64,000 bases of DNA. It comes from Nanobdellota archaeon. Lineage in GTDB: Archaea; Nanobdellota; Nanobdellia; Pacearchaeales; GW2011-AR1. A program made the position numbers and the translations under genes. The stretch lies in the NCBI GenBank assembly GCA_018815925.1, contig JAHIWS010000020.1:28041-92040 (forward strand). The letters are read 5' to 3'. Below are positions 16,581 to 23,820 of this stretch, one piece after another (the stretch's first letter is position 1; every line of letters starts with the position of its first letter). The notes under the pieces were generated by a model, which was not told the DNA's origin, did not search any database, and was given only the letters and a program-made list of their open reading frames with translations.

Positions 16581-17138
16581 CATTAATTTTTCTTTTATTT
16601 CATCAGGGATAAATACCCTTTTCTTACCATTATACTCTATTCTTTCTTCAATTATATCCCCTTTTTGTTTTATTCGATTTATCTGTCCTCTTATTGTTGA
16701 TTTAGATTTTCCTAACATTGCTGCCAAATCATCATAACTTAAGTTCATGTCACTATTTAAAAGTACCCACAAAATAGCCCTCTCAGTTACTGAAAATTGG
16801 TCTAATTTTGGTGTTTGAACAGCTGTTTGCACACCTGTTTGAACAGCATAAACACCTGTTTGTTTATCAAACACCTGTTTAGGTGTTTTAAACACCTGTT
16901 TAGGTTTTAACTCATTCATGATCGATAAAATATTTTTCAATCCTTCAAGCTCTTTTTTTATCGAAGACAAATCTTCTTTTAACCCTTCAATATTATTTTG
17001 TTGTAAATTTTTTTCAGATTCAAGGTGTTTTATCCATCCACTAACAGCACTAATATCTTTTTTAACAGCCTCAAAACCTTTTTTTGTGTCTTCTTCAACA
17101 CGTTCTACCTCTTTTTTTCTAGAAAACCACCTAAACAT
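16530..17138 (-). CDS. Coiled-coil / repeat-linker / HTH protein B
   Basis: The layout is like the convergent protein A: an N-terminal coiled coil (about 10-75, EDTKKGFEAVKKDIS and IEGLKEDLSSIKKELE), a linker of repeated KQVF, KQTGVY and VQTGVQTAVQT units, and a C-terminal winged helix (YDDLAAMLGKSKSTIRGQIN as HTH) with a basic tail. I chose ATG 17138 because a TATA-like TTATATAATT lies about 25 bp upstream; the longer frame to 17189 would start before that box. The linker DNA consists of AAACACCTGTTT dyads, also present upstream of the promoter. Possible self-binding regulator; 202 residues. Confidence 0.7.
   Translation of the reverse strand: MFRWFSRKKEVERVEEDTKKGFEAVKKDISAVSGWIKHLESEKNLQQNNIEGLKEDLSSIKKELEGLKNILSIMNELKPKQVFKTPKQVFDKQTGVYAVQTGVQTAVQTPKLDQFSVTERAILWVLLNSDMNLSYDDLAAMLGKSKSTIRGQINRIKQKGDIIEERIEYNGKKRVFIPDEIKEKLMKKSKVSVKRPKKHKKN
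16820..16910. repeat. AAACACCTGTTT dyad repeats inside the HTH gene
   Basis: This segment has five close copies of the dyad AAACA-NN-TGTTT, one of them AACAGCTGTT with perfect symmetry. The copies are in frame and encode the protein's variable linker. The same 19-bp block, CATAAACACCTGTTTGTTT, is found here (16847-16865) and upstream of the gene (17335-17353). Confidence 0.9.
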
Positions 17139-17296
17139 AGTATTTCTAAATACCTTAATTATATAAATCTTTCTATTTTTCGACGACAATTTCCAAAGAT
17201 GTTAGTAAATAACATAAATAAAAAAGAGCAAAAAAGGTGCCAAAAATTAACTTTTTTCTATGCAAAAACAGTTGTTTATTTAAAAAAACACCCTTA

Positions 17297-17396
17297 GCAG
17301 CCTGTTTAAAACACCCTCAAACAACCCCAAACAACATAAACACCTGTTTGTTTTTTTAACTTTTCCATCGGTAAAGCACCATAAACAGCCTGTTTA
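17297..17396. repeat. AAACA...TGTTT dyads upstream of HTH protein B
   Basis: The segment contains GCCTGTTTAAAACA, AAACACCTGTTTG and AAACAGCCTGTTTAAAC, relatives of the dyads inside the coding region of the gene starting at 17138. Its position upstream of that gene's promoter suggests operator sites or spread of the same repeat. Confidence 0.75.
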
Positions 17397-17413
17397 AACA
17401 AACTCAATACATA

Positions 17414-17435
17414 CTTAGGTAACCTTAGTGCACAA
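17414..17435. repeat. 22-bp repeat, copy 1 (ACCTTAGTGCAC core)
   Basis: CTTAGGTAACCTTAG, an imperfect dyad, is followed by TGCACAA. A second copy with one mismatch lies at 17906-17927, and the core ACCTWAGTGCAC recurs at 18456-18467 before the YkgJ-like gene. Candidate recombinase crossover sites or operators. Confidence 0.8.
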
Positions 17436-17436
17436 T

Positions 17437-17758
17437 ATGCCTAGGCTAAGAAGATTAATACAAAATTTTTTTTGGAAAGATAGTAAATTATCCCAAATAT
17501 CTTTAAAAAGATTATTATAATTCTTTCTTTATACCAAATAAACAAGGGCAAATAACCTTTAAAGAAGATCTTCTTTTTGGAGGAATTGAAGGAAAATTTT
17601 ACATTGATTTAAAAACACCTAATTGTATTTATGTTGTTGAAAACATCAAATATTCTATATCAACAGATAATGTTGTAAGTGTTGTAAGAGTTCCTTATAA
17701 TTTTGAGGGAAAGGAACGATCTGAATTAGGGGTAGCAAAATCATTACAAATTGTTTAG
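17437..17758 (+). pseudogene. Frameshifted remnant of an unidentified gene
   Basis: An ATG at 17437 opens a 27-codon frame (MPRLRRLIQNFF onward) ending at 17520. A start-less 83-codon frame at 17507-17758 continues in another phase with well-formed sequence such as DLLFGGIEGKFYID and NVVSVVRVPYNFEGK. One base change would join them. A further piece, LEDPRAPKDWKPKPT, follows in yet another frame. The ancestral protein is not recognised; with the recombinase nearby it was probably part of a mobile element. Confidence 0.6.
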
Positions 17759-17780
17759 AAGATCCAAGAGCCCCTAAAGA

Positions 17781-17984
17781 TTGGAAACCAAAACCAACCT
17801 AAGAATAATTCTTCATGAGGAAGGTTATGGACCTTTTAGCAAACCTCCTTGGGTAAAAGGCGGTCCTCCACACCCTACAAAAAATACTAAAATCCTTCTC
17901 TTTCACTTAGCTAACCTTAGTGCACAACTCCCACAGGCCACAAAAATTAAGGTCAAAAATAGGTGGAAAAACAGCAAAATATAA
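17781..17984 (+). pseudogene. Remnant fragment (unidentified)
   Basis: A 67-codon frame begins at an ATG at 17781. Its first half, EEGYGPFSKPPWVKGGPPHP, reads like real protein, but the second half loses this character near the repeat at 17906, suggesting a frameshift or a junction there. It probably continues the same damaged gene as 17437-17758. Confidence 0.45.
17906..17927. repeat. 22-bp repeat, copy 2 (ACCTTAGTGCAC core)
   Basis: It differs from copy 1 (17414-17435) by one base. The two copies bracket the first pseudogene remnants about 490 bp apart in the same orientation. Confidence 0.8.
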
Positions 17985-18021
17985 TGGATCTTTTTAAAAA
18001 TAAATGATTTTATGTTTATTA

Positions 18022-18340
18022 ATGGCAGATGAATTAAAAGATATAGGTGGGAAAACAATTAGTCCTGGAATCTATTATTTTCCTGAAAAAAACAATAACA
18101 TTTCTTTCAAATTATTTTAAATTAGTTTCTGTTCCTTTTTTAGGTAAAGGTTATTAGTGGGAACAACTCTTTGGGGTGTAGGTCTTCCTATTTCTCAAGA
18201 TCATCCTCCAGACCATAAAAGAGCAAGGAAAAGAGACTTACTACAGGAGAAATACCTGCATTAAAAATAAGAACTCAAACAGAAAGATTTGTTTCTCAAG
18301 ATAAAATAGAAGATTTCTTTAACTTACAAGCAGCCTAATT
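18022..18340 (+). pseudogene. Frameshifted remnants (unidentified)
   Basis: Three pieces in different frames look coding: MADELKDIGGKTISPGIYYF from 18022, GTTLWGVGLPISQDHPPDHK near 18160-18220, and TGEIPALKIRTQTERFVSQD ending at a stop near 18339. They read in order as one broken protein. No family is recognised. Confidence 0.5.
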
Positions 18341-18445
18341 ACTAAAAACCAATTTTCCTCTATAAAACTTCTTACAACCTATATTAACAGAACTTTTTAC
18401 CCTACAATATATGAACTAAGGGGGTCCTAAATGCCCGTGAACCAT

Positions 18446-18477
18446 AACTTTATATACCTAAGTGCACGTTATTTACT
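18446..18477 (+). promoter_or_regulatory. Promoter with overlapping GTGCAC operator-like site
   Basis: A TATA-like CTTTATATA (about 18448-18456) lies about 25 bp before the ATG at 18478. The third copy of ACCTWAGTGCAC (18456-18467) abuts it, between the TATA box and the start, where a bound protein would block transcription. Confidence 0.6.
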
Positions 18478-18690
18478 ATGAAAAAGAGGGAAAAAGAGAT
18501 TAAATGCAAACATTGTGGAGAATGTTGTAAAAGATTAAATTTTACAGACAAATTAATTATATCTCTTAATACATTTTCTTTTATGTTTTCTAAAAAGTGT
18601 AAATTCCTTAATCAAGATAATCTTTGTAAAATATATAATAACCGCCCTAAGATATGTAGAGATTGGATTTGTGGGGTTTTCAAAAAATGA
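18478..18690 (+). CDS. YkgJ-type cysteine-cluster protein
   Basis: The 70 residues carry the CxxCGxCC cluster typical of YkgJ/UPF0153 zinc- or iron-binding proteins (KCKHCGECCKR, residues 10-20), then CKFLNQDNLCKIYNNRPKICRDW, the conserved second half. Functions in this family are poorly known. It overlaps the serine recombinase by ATGA, implying coupled translation, an unusual pairing. The promoter sits against a GTGCAC site. Confidence 0.8.
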   Translation: MKKREKEIKCKHCGECCKRLNFTDKLIISLNTFSFMFSKKCKFLNQDNLCKIYNNRPKICRDWICGVFKK

Positions 18691-19460
18691 TTACCACTAA
18701 ACCCTTAGCAGCAATATATGTAAGAGTTAGCACAGAAGAACAAGCAAGGCAAGGGGTGTCTTTAGCTGCACAAGAAGAGGCCTTACAGAATTATGCAAAT
18801 GCATTGGGTTATGATGTTTTGAAAATTTACAAAGATGAAGGAAAATCTGCAAAAGATATAAAGGGAAGACCAGAAATGGTGCAACTACTCATAGATGCAG
18901 AAGCACGTAAATTTCAGGCAATTTTTATCTATAAACTTGATAGGTTTTCAAGAAGCTTGAGAGATCTTATAGAAACAATTGCAAAATTAAAAGAATGGAA
19001 CATAGATTTTGTTTCTCTTCAAGATAAGATTGAGACTACAAGTGCATCAGGAAAATTAATGTTCCATATAATATCTGCTTTTGCTGAGTTTGAAAGAAAT
19101 GTTACCGGAGAAAGAACAAAATTTTCTATGGATAAAGTAGCAAGAGATGGAAATCCTATTACTAGAGCCCCTTGGGGATATAAATTAGAAAATAAAAAAC
19201 TAATTCCAACAGAGCATTCATATCAAGTCCAGGAGGTTTTTCAAGATTTTTTAAACCAAGACGTGAGCCTCACTAAATTAGCAAAGAAATATAGTTTCTC
19301 TGTCAATGGCTTAAAGAAAATTCTAACAAATCAAACTTATTTAGGAAAAATTAAGTTTGATAAGCAAACCCACCAAGGAACACACCAAGCATTAATATCT
19401 TCGACGCTCTTCAACCACGTTCAGAATAAATTAGAAAAGTTAGGGATAAAGAAGATTTAG
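18687..19460 (+). CDS. Serine recombinase (resolvase/invertase type, compact)
   Basis: The N-terminal resolvase domain has the catalytic serine in YVRVSTEEQ (S15), the GRPEMVQLL motif, YKLDRFSRS and the arginine-rich EFERNVTGERTKF. A recombinase domain follows (about 150-257: APWGYKLENK, then VNGLKKILTNQTYLGKI). At 257 residues it lacks the zinc ribbon and coiled coil of large serine integrases, so it is a compact or truncated form. I chose ATG 18687, which overlaps the upstream stop, over the frame opening at 18663. It is intact amid decayed DNA and may act on the ACCTWAGTGCAC repeats. Confidence 0.85.
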   Translation: MITTKPLAAIYVRVSTEEQARQGVSLAAQEEALQNYANALGYDVLKIYKDEGKSAKDIKGRPEMVQLLIDAEARKFQAIFIYKLDRFSRSLRDLIETIAKLKEWNIDFVSLQDKIETTSASGKLMFHIISAFAEFERNVTGERTKFSMDKVARDGNPITRAPWGYKLENKKLIPTEHSYQVQEVFQDFLNQDVSLTKLAKKYSFSVNGLKKILTNQTYLGKIKFDKQTHQGTHQALISSTLFNHVQNKLEKLGIKKI

Positions 19461-19852
19461 AATTCAGATAAGTAATCTCTATCACTAAGTAGGCTTTTCA
19501 TAGTATTATTTTTAATATCTTTAGGAAGAATAAGTTCTTTATTAATAAATTTAAGTATCCTATTATAATTTAATCTTAATTTCATTCCTGGTTCAATATG
19601 ATTTGGGTTATTTCCAACAATTTTTTGGTTATAAGGATCATTATAAATATCCTTAGCATTAGCTTCTGGACCATAGTATCTTTGTGCAATTCCTGTCAAA
19701 CCTCTCTTAGAATCCTTTTCTCGTACAGTATAAAAAGCATCCCTTATAGGCGTTCCTGATGATCCTAGTCCAGCCCAAAGTGCAGATTCTACAACCTTAG
19801 GAAATAAACATAATCCCGCAATTGTTAAAAACTCTCTTCTACCAACTTCCAT
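19457..19852 (-). CDS. Exported LysM-domain protein with Tat-like signal
   Basis: The 131 residues begin with a twin-arginine-like signal, GRREFLTIAGLCLFP, followed by a hydrophobic stretch. Residues 41-95 fit a LysM domain: FYTVREKDSKRGLTGIAQRYYG, an insertion, then NPNHIEPGMKLRL. LysM domains bind N-acetylglucosamine-type glycans. An archaeal member may bind surface glycans of its own cell or a host. The C-terminal 30 residues are charged. It is convergent with the recombinase (4-bp overlap). Confidence 0.65.
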   Translation of the reverse strand: MEVGRREFLTIAGLCLFPKVVESALWAGLGSSGTPIRDAFYTVREKDSKRGLTGIAQRYYGPEANAKDIYNDPYNQKIVGNNPNHIEPGMKLRLNYNRILKFINKELILPKDIKNNTMKSLLSDRDYLSEF

Positions 19853-19989
19853 ACAAAATTTACTCTTTTAATATATTTAAAGATTATTGTGTTCCGCACA
19901 CCCTAAATTTTTTTAAATGAATTTTTATTTTATGATTTTTAAAAAAGAGTATCCAAAGACTTTTTAAAATATAAACAACCACACAATAT

Positions 19990-20110
19990 ATATTTTGATG
20001 CTGGAAATCCTGATTTAGATTATTATTTAACTCATAAAGAACACAGAAGACAAAAATATGTCTTTAAACACTATAGCTCTAAACAACCTAGAAGATTAAA
20101 AGAATTATCT
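19990..20110 (+). pseudogene. Short remnant of a hypothetical (viral-like) protein
   Basis: A start-less frame reads IYFDAGNPDLDYYLTHKEHR then RQKYVFKHYSSKQPRRLKEL, a tidy basic protein-like sequence. The DLDYYLTHKEHRR pattern is reminiscent of small hypothetical proteins of viruses and plasmids. The frame runs into the 3' end of the opposite-strand rps9 gene. No start codon is visible. Confidence 0.45.
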
Positions 20111-20506
20111 ATAAGAAGTTTGCCTCATTGCCCTGGCCCTGGAATCTCCCGGTTTATAGGCTTCTTTTCTTCTTACATCTGCAACCAGTAAATTCCTATC
20201 ATAACTTAAAAAAGCTTCAGAAAGCTCTTTTGAATTCGTAAATTTAATAATAGCCCTTGATAATGCAACCCTTGCAGCTTCTATTTGTGATTTTTCCCCG
20301 CCACTTTTAACATTTATTTCAATATCAAAATTTAATTTTCCTAAAATTTTTTCAGCAATTCTTAAGGGTTCTTCTATTTTGAATTTATCAAATTTTTGAA
20401 GAGATGTAAATGGTTTTTTATTGATTGTGACTTTTCCAGAACCTTCTCTAATAAGGGCTTTTGCAATAGCCCTTTTTCTTTTTCCAGATGTAATTATTTT
20501 TTTCAT
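20105..20506 (-). CDS. rps9: Ribosomal protein uS9
   Basis: The 133-residue protein is a small-subunit ribosomal protein whose basic C-terminus reaches the P site. Signatures are TSGKRKRAIAKALI at the start, GGEKSQIEAARVALSRAI in the middle and the terminal DSRARAMRQTSYR, matching the family's KKARxxxQxSKR tail. It ends the eL18-uL13-uS9 operon, a standard archaeal order. Confidence 0.97.
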   Translation of the reverse strand: MKKIITSGKRKRAIAKALIREGSGKVTINKKPFTSLQKFDKFKIEEPLRIAEKILGKLNFDIEINVKSGGEKSQIEAARVALSRAIIKFTNSKELSEAFLSYDRNLLVADVRRKEAYKPGDSRARAMRQTSYR

Positions 20507-20561
20507 TTAAAATTGTATTTATGTTTATTTTGAATGAATGGAAATTTTATATTTACTTTTA

Positions 20562-20954
20562 TCATTTTTTTAGTTCATTAATTTTTAAAAATTTGGTTTT
20601 CTTTTCTTTTCCACCTATTATTTTTTTTGATTCTTCAAATTCCTTTGGAGTTTTAGAATAACATTTTATTCTTTTAAGAGCCTGTTTTCCTCTTCCTTTT
20701 CTATGATTAGGAATCATCCCCCTTATTGTTCTTTTAACAATTAAATAAGGAACTCTTGAAATTTTTGGGCCTTTTTGCCCACTTCCAACTCTTTGCCTTT
20801 TTGCTTCAAATTTTTCTTTAATATCTTTTTTATTGCCTGTGATGACTATTTGGTTACAGTTTAAGAGAACAATTTCTTCTCCTTTAAGTGCTTCTTTAGC
20901 AATATAACTAGCTAATCTTCCAAGAATTGCGTTTTTACCGTTGATTATTTTCAT
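20562..20954 (-). CDS. rpl13: Ribosomal protein uL13
   Basis: The 130 residues match archaeal uL13: INGKNAILGRLASYIAKEAL at the N-terminus, IVLLNCNQIVITGNK, and RTIRGMIPNHRKGRGKQALKR in the centre. It is a large-subunit protein needed for assembly. The start overlaps the eL18 stop by four bases. It is followed by uS9 after 55 bp. Confidence 0.97.
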   Translation of the reverse strand: MKIINGKNAILGRLASYIAKEALKGEEIVLLNCNQIVITGNKKDIKEKFEAKRQRVGSGQKGPKISRVPYLIVKRTIRGMIPNHRKGRGKQALKRIKCYSKTPKEFEESKKIIGGKEKKTKFLKINELKK

Positions 20955-21304
20955 CTTAAAACTACCAATCCTTTCCTTTCAGGATTTTTTTTAATTTCTT
21001 CTGAGATAGTTAAATATTCACAACCAGCCTGTTTTAGTTTTTCTTTCGCCTTTTCTGAAAAAGAAAAAGCAACCACTTTTATTTTCTTTCCTATTTCTCC
21101 TTGAGAAAGAATTTTTCCAGGAACAACAACATTTTCTTTTAATTTATCTACATTAAAATTTTTTTGTTTTTTTCTAGGGCCTGATAATATTTCAGCAACT
21201 TCTTTCCACCTTTTGTTTTTTTTAGCAAGTCTAATAGTTTCAACTAATTCTATATTATGCTTTTTTTTTGTTTGTTTTTCAATTTTAGTATTTGATTTAC
21301 TCAT
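20951..21304 (-). CDS. rpl18e: Ribosomal protein eL18
   Basis: The 117 residues match eL18 (L18e), an archaeal/eukaryotic large-subunit protein: IRLAKKNKRWKEVAEILSGP, then VVVPGKILSQGEIGKKIKVVAFSFSE and a C-terminal EIKKNPERKGLVVLR. It is the first gene of the operon and, unlike most genes here, is preceded by a structured leader of about 60 nt. Confidence 0.95.
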   Translation of the reverse strand: MSKSNTKIEKQTKKKHNIELVETIRLAKKNKRWKEVAEILSGPRKKQKNFNVDKLKENVVVPGKILSQGEIGKKIKVVAFSFSEKAKEKLKQAGCEYLTISEEIKKNPERKGLVVLR

Positions 21305-21372
21305 TTTTTGATTTTGCAGAAGTAGTTACCCTACTCTGCTAACGCTTGGTTTGACTCGCAGGTTTTGTAAAA
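21305..21372 (-). promoter_or_regulatory. Structured leader of the eL18 operon
   Basis: TATA-like sequence on the minus strand lies at about 21390-21408, leaving about 60-70 nt before the ATG at 21304. This leader is GC-rich for the region and contains a hairpin at 21316-21339 (GCAGA-GTAG paired with CTAC-TCTGC, one bulge, five-base loop). It could be an autoregulatory r-protein site or another structured RNA. The hairpin is seen; the function is not known. Confidence 0.5.
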
Positions 21373-21489
21373 ATGTTAGTTTTGAGATGTTTATAAAGGT
21401 TTTTATATGCTTAATTAATTCTTAGTTTATTAACCTTAAGCCTAATTTAAAGGAAAGTTTGATAAAGAAAAATTTGGTTATCTTTATAA

Positions 21490-21573
21490 GCGGAGTTGCT
21501 GGAGTGGTCAAACAGGATGGACTCAAAATCCATTAGCTTAGTGCTTACACAGGTTCGAATCCTGTACTCCGCA
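21490..21573 (+). tRNA. tRNA-Leu (CAA)
   Basis: The 84-nt class II tRNA has acceptor GCGGAGT/ACTCCGC, a D arm CTG...CAG, anticodon stem ATGGA/TCCAT with loop CTCAAAA (anticodon CAA, reading UUG), a long variable arm, and T arm ACAGG-TTCGAAT-CCTGT. The discriminator is A; CCA is not encoded and no intron is present. Confidence 0.96.
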
Positions 21574-21588
21574 TAAAAACCTTTACAA

Positions 21589-22314
21589 TCATTCTTTACT
21601 AATTTTTTTTCCAACTTCGGCTAAGCCTTTTTTTAAGATTTCAATAGATTTTTTAAAAATATCTTCACAAGGAAGATGACCAAAACTTTCAAGAGTTATT
21701 AAAAGTTCATTTGTTGGATTTATATTTATTAATTCTTTTCCTTGTTTTTTGAAGTATTCAAGACAAATACCACATTCATCACATTTTTCAGAATTTTGAA
21801 TTTTTATTTTTCCATTTTCAGAGGAAAAAACTTTGAGAGGACAAATATCAACAATTTCTGTTGGACAATTTCTGTCAACTTTAATATCAAAAATATTCCT
21901 ATAAAACATTAAACCTGGGGTGAATTTAGAGTGTTCTTTTCCTTTTCCGGTTTGTGTAGTTGCAACAAATTCTAATTCCTGACCCCTTTTTAAATCACTA
22001 ATAGGAATTTTATTATGTGCTGGTTGTATAATTCCTTTTAATTCCTCGGAGTAAACAGGTCCTTCTTTTTTTGAACTCAATTTAAGCTTAATTTCTTTTG
22101 ATTTTGGGCTTATTTTACTGCTTTCTAAAGGGATTAAACCTAACCTATGGGCAATTGTTTCATCATAAAGAGGAGAATCATTTTTTGAAATTTCCACACT
22201 CTCTATTGCAAGGGTTGGAATTTGGTTTATGTATCTTCTTATAGCATTTGCTAAACTTTCATTTATTTCTGCATTAAAAATAATCTGGTTTTCTTGTTTT
22301 TTTTGAAGTTTCAT
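21589..22314 (-). CDS. rpoD: RNA polymerase subunit Rpo3 (subunit D)
   Basis: This 241-residue homologue of eukaryotic Rpb3 and bacterial alpha N-terminal domain nucleates polymerase assembly. It shows the dimerisation core (NESLANAIRRYINQIPTLAIESVEI, HRLGLIPLE) and a ferredoxin-like insertion with cysteines in VDICPLKVF and CDECGICLEY, which in some archaea binds an iron-sulfur cluster. It follows uS11 in the S13-S4-S11-rpoD operon. Confidence 0.96.
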   Translation of the reverse strand: MKLQKKQENQIIFNAEINESLANAIRRYINQIPTLAIESVEISKNDSPLYDETIAHRLGLIPLESSKISPKSKEIKLKLSSKKEGPVYSEELKGIIQPAHNKIPISDLKRGQELEFVATTQTGKGKEHSKFTPGLMFYRNIFDIKVDRNCPTEIVDICPLKVFSSENGKIKIQNSEKCDECGICLEYFKKQGKELININPTNELLITLESFGHLPCEDIFKKSIEILKKGLAEVGKKISKE

Positions 22315-22350
22315 AGTATTTTTTAATATACTTTGTTTTTAAATTTATCT

Positions 22351-22773
22351 TTAAGGTCTTCGACCCCTTCGACCCCCTTTCTTTTTTGGGCCTCCTCTTG
22401 GAACCCTTGTTGTATCAAGGATATTTAAAATTTTAAATCCTGATCTCGATAAACTTTTTATTATAGCATTTGCTCCAGGACCAGGAGCAGGATTTCTGGT
22501 TTTTGCTCTTATTCTAACATATAGGAATTTAATACCTAAATCTTGAATGTTTTCTGCAATTCTTTTGGCTATAAACATGGCTATGGTTGGATTTGCTTTT
22601 AATCTTCCATGTTTTGTAACCATACCTCCTGTAACTTTTGAAATTGTTTTACCAGACATATCTGTTACATGTACTATTGTATTGTTAAAAGAGGTATAAA
22701 TATTTACAACTGCTTCTACTTCTTTTTTGGGTTTTTTAGGTGTTTTTTTGATTTCTGTTTTTTCTTCAGGCAT
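22351..22773 (-). CDS. rps11: Ribosomal protein uS11
   Basis: The 140-residue small-subunit platform protein has VVNIYTSFNNTIVHVTDMSG, GGMVTKHGRLKANPTIAM and the C-terminal RVPRGGPKKKGGRRGRRP. A short lysine-rich N-terminal extension is present. It lies in the canonical archaeal order between uS4 and rpoD. Confidence 0.97.
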   Translation of the reverse strand: MPEEKTEIKKTPKKPKKEVEAVVNIYTSFNNTIVHVTDMSGKTISKVTGGMVTKHGRLKANPTIAMFIAKRIAENIQDLGIKFLYVRIRAKTRNPAPGPGANAIIKSLSRSGFKILNILDTTRVPRGGPKKKGGRRGRRP

Positions 22774-22775
22774 TT

Positions 22776-23243
22776 TTATTTATTTTTTTCTGTTTTAATT
22801 TTCTTTTTTAAACTAATTTTATCTTCTAATTCTAAAGGAACAATATATGAAGGAATATTAATAATCCTTTTATTAACTAACACTTTTTTATGAACTATTA
22901 ACTGCCGTGCACTTTTTGGCGTTGTAGCGAGTTTTTTAGTTAAAACTAATGTTTGAAGCCTTCTTTTTAAATAATCTTTTTTATCTAGAGAAAGAATATC
23001 TCCTATAGATTCAATTTTAAAACCAATTTTTTTTAACCCATTAAAAAGAACTTTTTGTTCATTTGAATCTGCAGAAATTAGTTTTTTAGCTTTTTCTCTT
23101 ATTTTTTTTATCTGAGCTTCTGCTTTCCAAATCTCTTTTTTGTTTTTTAACCCAAAATCTTTTTTTATCTGAGCTTCTTCGGCAATTCTAGTTTTATCAA
23201 AAGGTCTTTTTGGTTTTGAATATTTTTTGTGTTTACGTTTCAT
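22776..23243 (-). CDS. rps4: Ribosomal protein uS4
   Basis: The 155-residue primary 16S-binding protein has an S4 RNA-binding domain, visible as RRLQTLVLTKKLATTPKSARQLIVHKKVLVN. The N-terminal KRKHKKYSKPKRPFDKTRIAEE is typical of archaeal uS4. The start overlaps the uS13 stop by four bases (translational coupling). Confidence 0.97.
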   Translation of the reverse strand: MKRKHKKYSKPKRPFDKTRIAEEAQIKKDFGLKNKKEIWKAEAQIKKIREKAKKLISADSNEQKVLFNGLKKIGFKIESIGDILSLDKKDYLKRRLQTLVLTKKLATTPKSARQLIVHKKVLVNKRIINIPSYIVPLELEDKISLKKKIKTEKNK

Positions 23244-23818
23244 TTTTTCTTAACTTTCTTTTTAATTCCTGTTGCTTTTTTTCTGTTTTTTCTAAAATTA
23301 CTTCTTGTTCTTTGTCCTCTTGTTGGAAGTCCAGCCATGTGTCTATAACCCCTATAGCTTTTTATTTTCTTAAGCCTCTTAATATCAAAATCTGTTCTTA
23401 ATTCTAAATCGCTCCCCACCAAGTGTTTATTTTCACCATCTTCAAAATCTTTTTGCCTATTTACTAAATATTTTGGGATTCCAGGGTTTTTTAAAAATTC
23501 AACAATTTTTTTAATCTCTTCGTCTTTTAATGAACCAATTTTTCTATTTTTATTTATTTTAAGGATTTTACAAATAGCATTAGATAAAGCCCATGAGATT
23601 CCTTTTATCTTTGCTAGGCCAGGATATATCTTCATCTTCCCTTCTATATCTTTTGAAAGAATTCTAACTACTCTGTCTTCATACATTTGTTCTAATTTTT
23701 GTTCTTTAATACCTGAAATACTTTTATCTTCAAGTGCTTGTTTTTTAGTTTGGCTGCTTGCAGACGGGATAGCTAGAGGTTTTGTCTCTTGTCTTTTTTC
23801 TAATTTTTGTTCTTTCAT
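23240..23818 (-). CDS. rps13: Ribosomal protein uS13 with N-terminal extension
   Basis: This head protein of the small subunit has helix-two-turns-helix region LAKIKGISWALSNAICKIL and the C-terminal GYRHMAGLPTRGQRTRSNFRK. At 192 residues it is longer than typical archaeal uS13 because of a 45-residue charged N-terminal extension in which KEQKLE occurs twice (residues 2-7 and about 38-43). It is the second gene after the DUF655 gene in the operon. Confidence 0.96.
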   Translation of the reverse strand: MKEQKLEKRQETKPLAIPSASSQTKKQALEDKSISGIKEQKLEQMYEDRVVRILSKDIEGKMKIYPGLAKIKGISWALSNAICKILKINKNRKIGSLKDEEIKKIVEFLKNPGIPKYLVNRQKDFEDGENKHLVGSDLELRTDFDIKRLKKIKSYRGYRHMAGLPTRGQRTRSNFRKNRKKATGIKKKVKKK

Positions 23819-23820
23819 TT

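Larger units (their letters stand above)
17190..18477. other. Gene-poor region of decayed mobile DNA
   Basis: This 1.3-kb stretch holds no intact gene. Its left part (17290-17400) carries more AAACA...TGTTT dyads upstream of HTH protein B. From 17437 onwards short frames with clean protein-like sequence break off and resume in other frames, the signature of frameshifted genes. ACCTWAGTGCAC occurs at both ends. Codon use and AT content resemble the host, so the remnants are not very recent. Confidence 0.7.
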
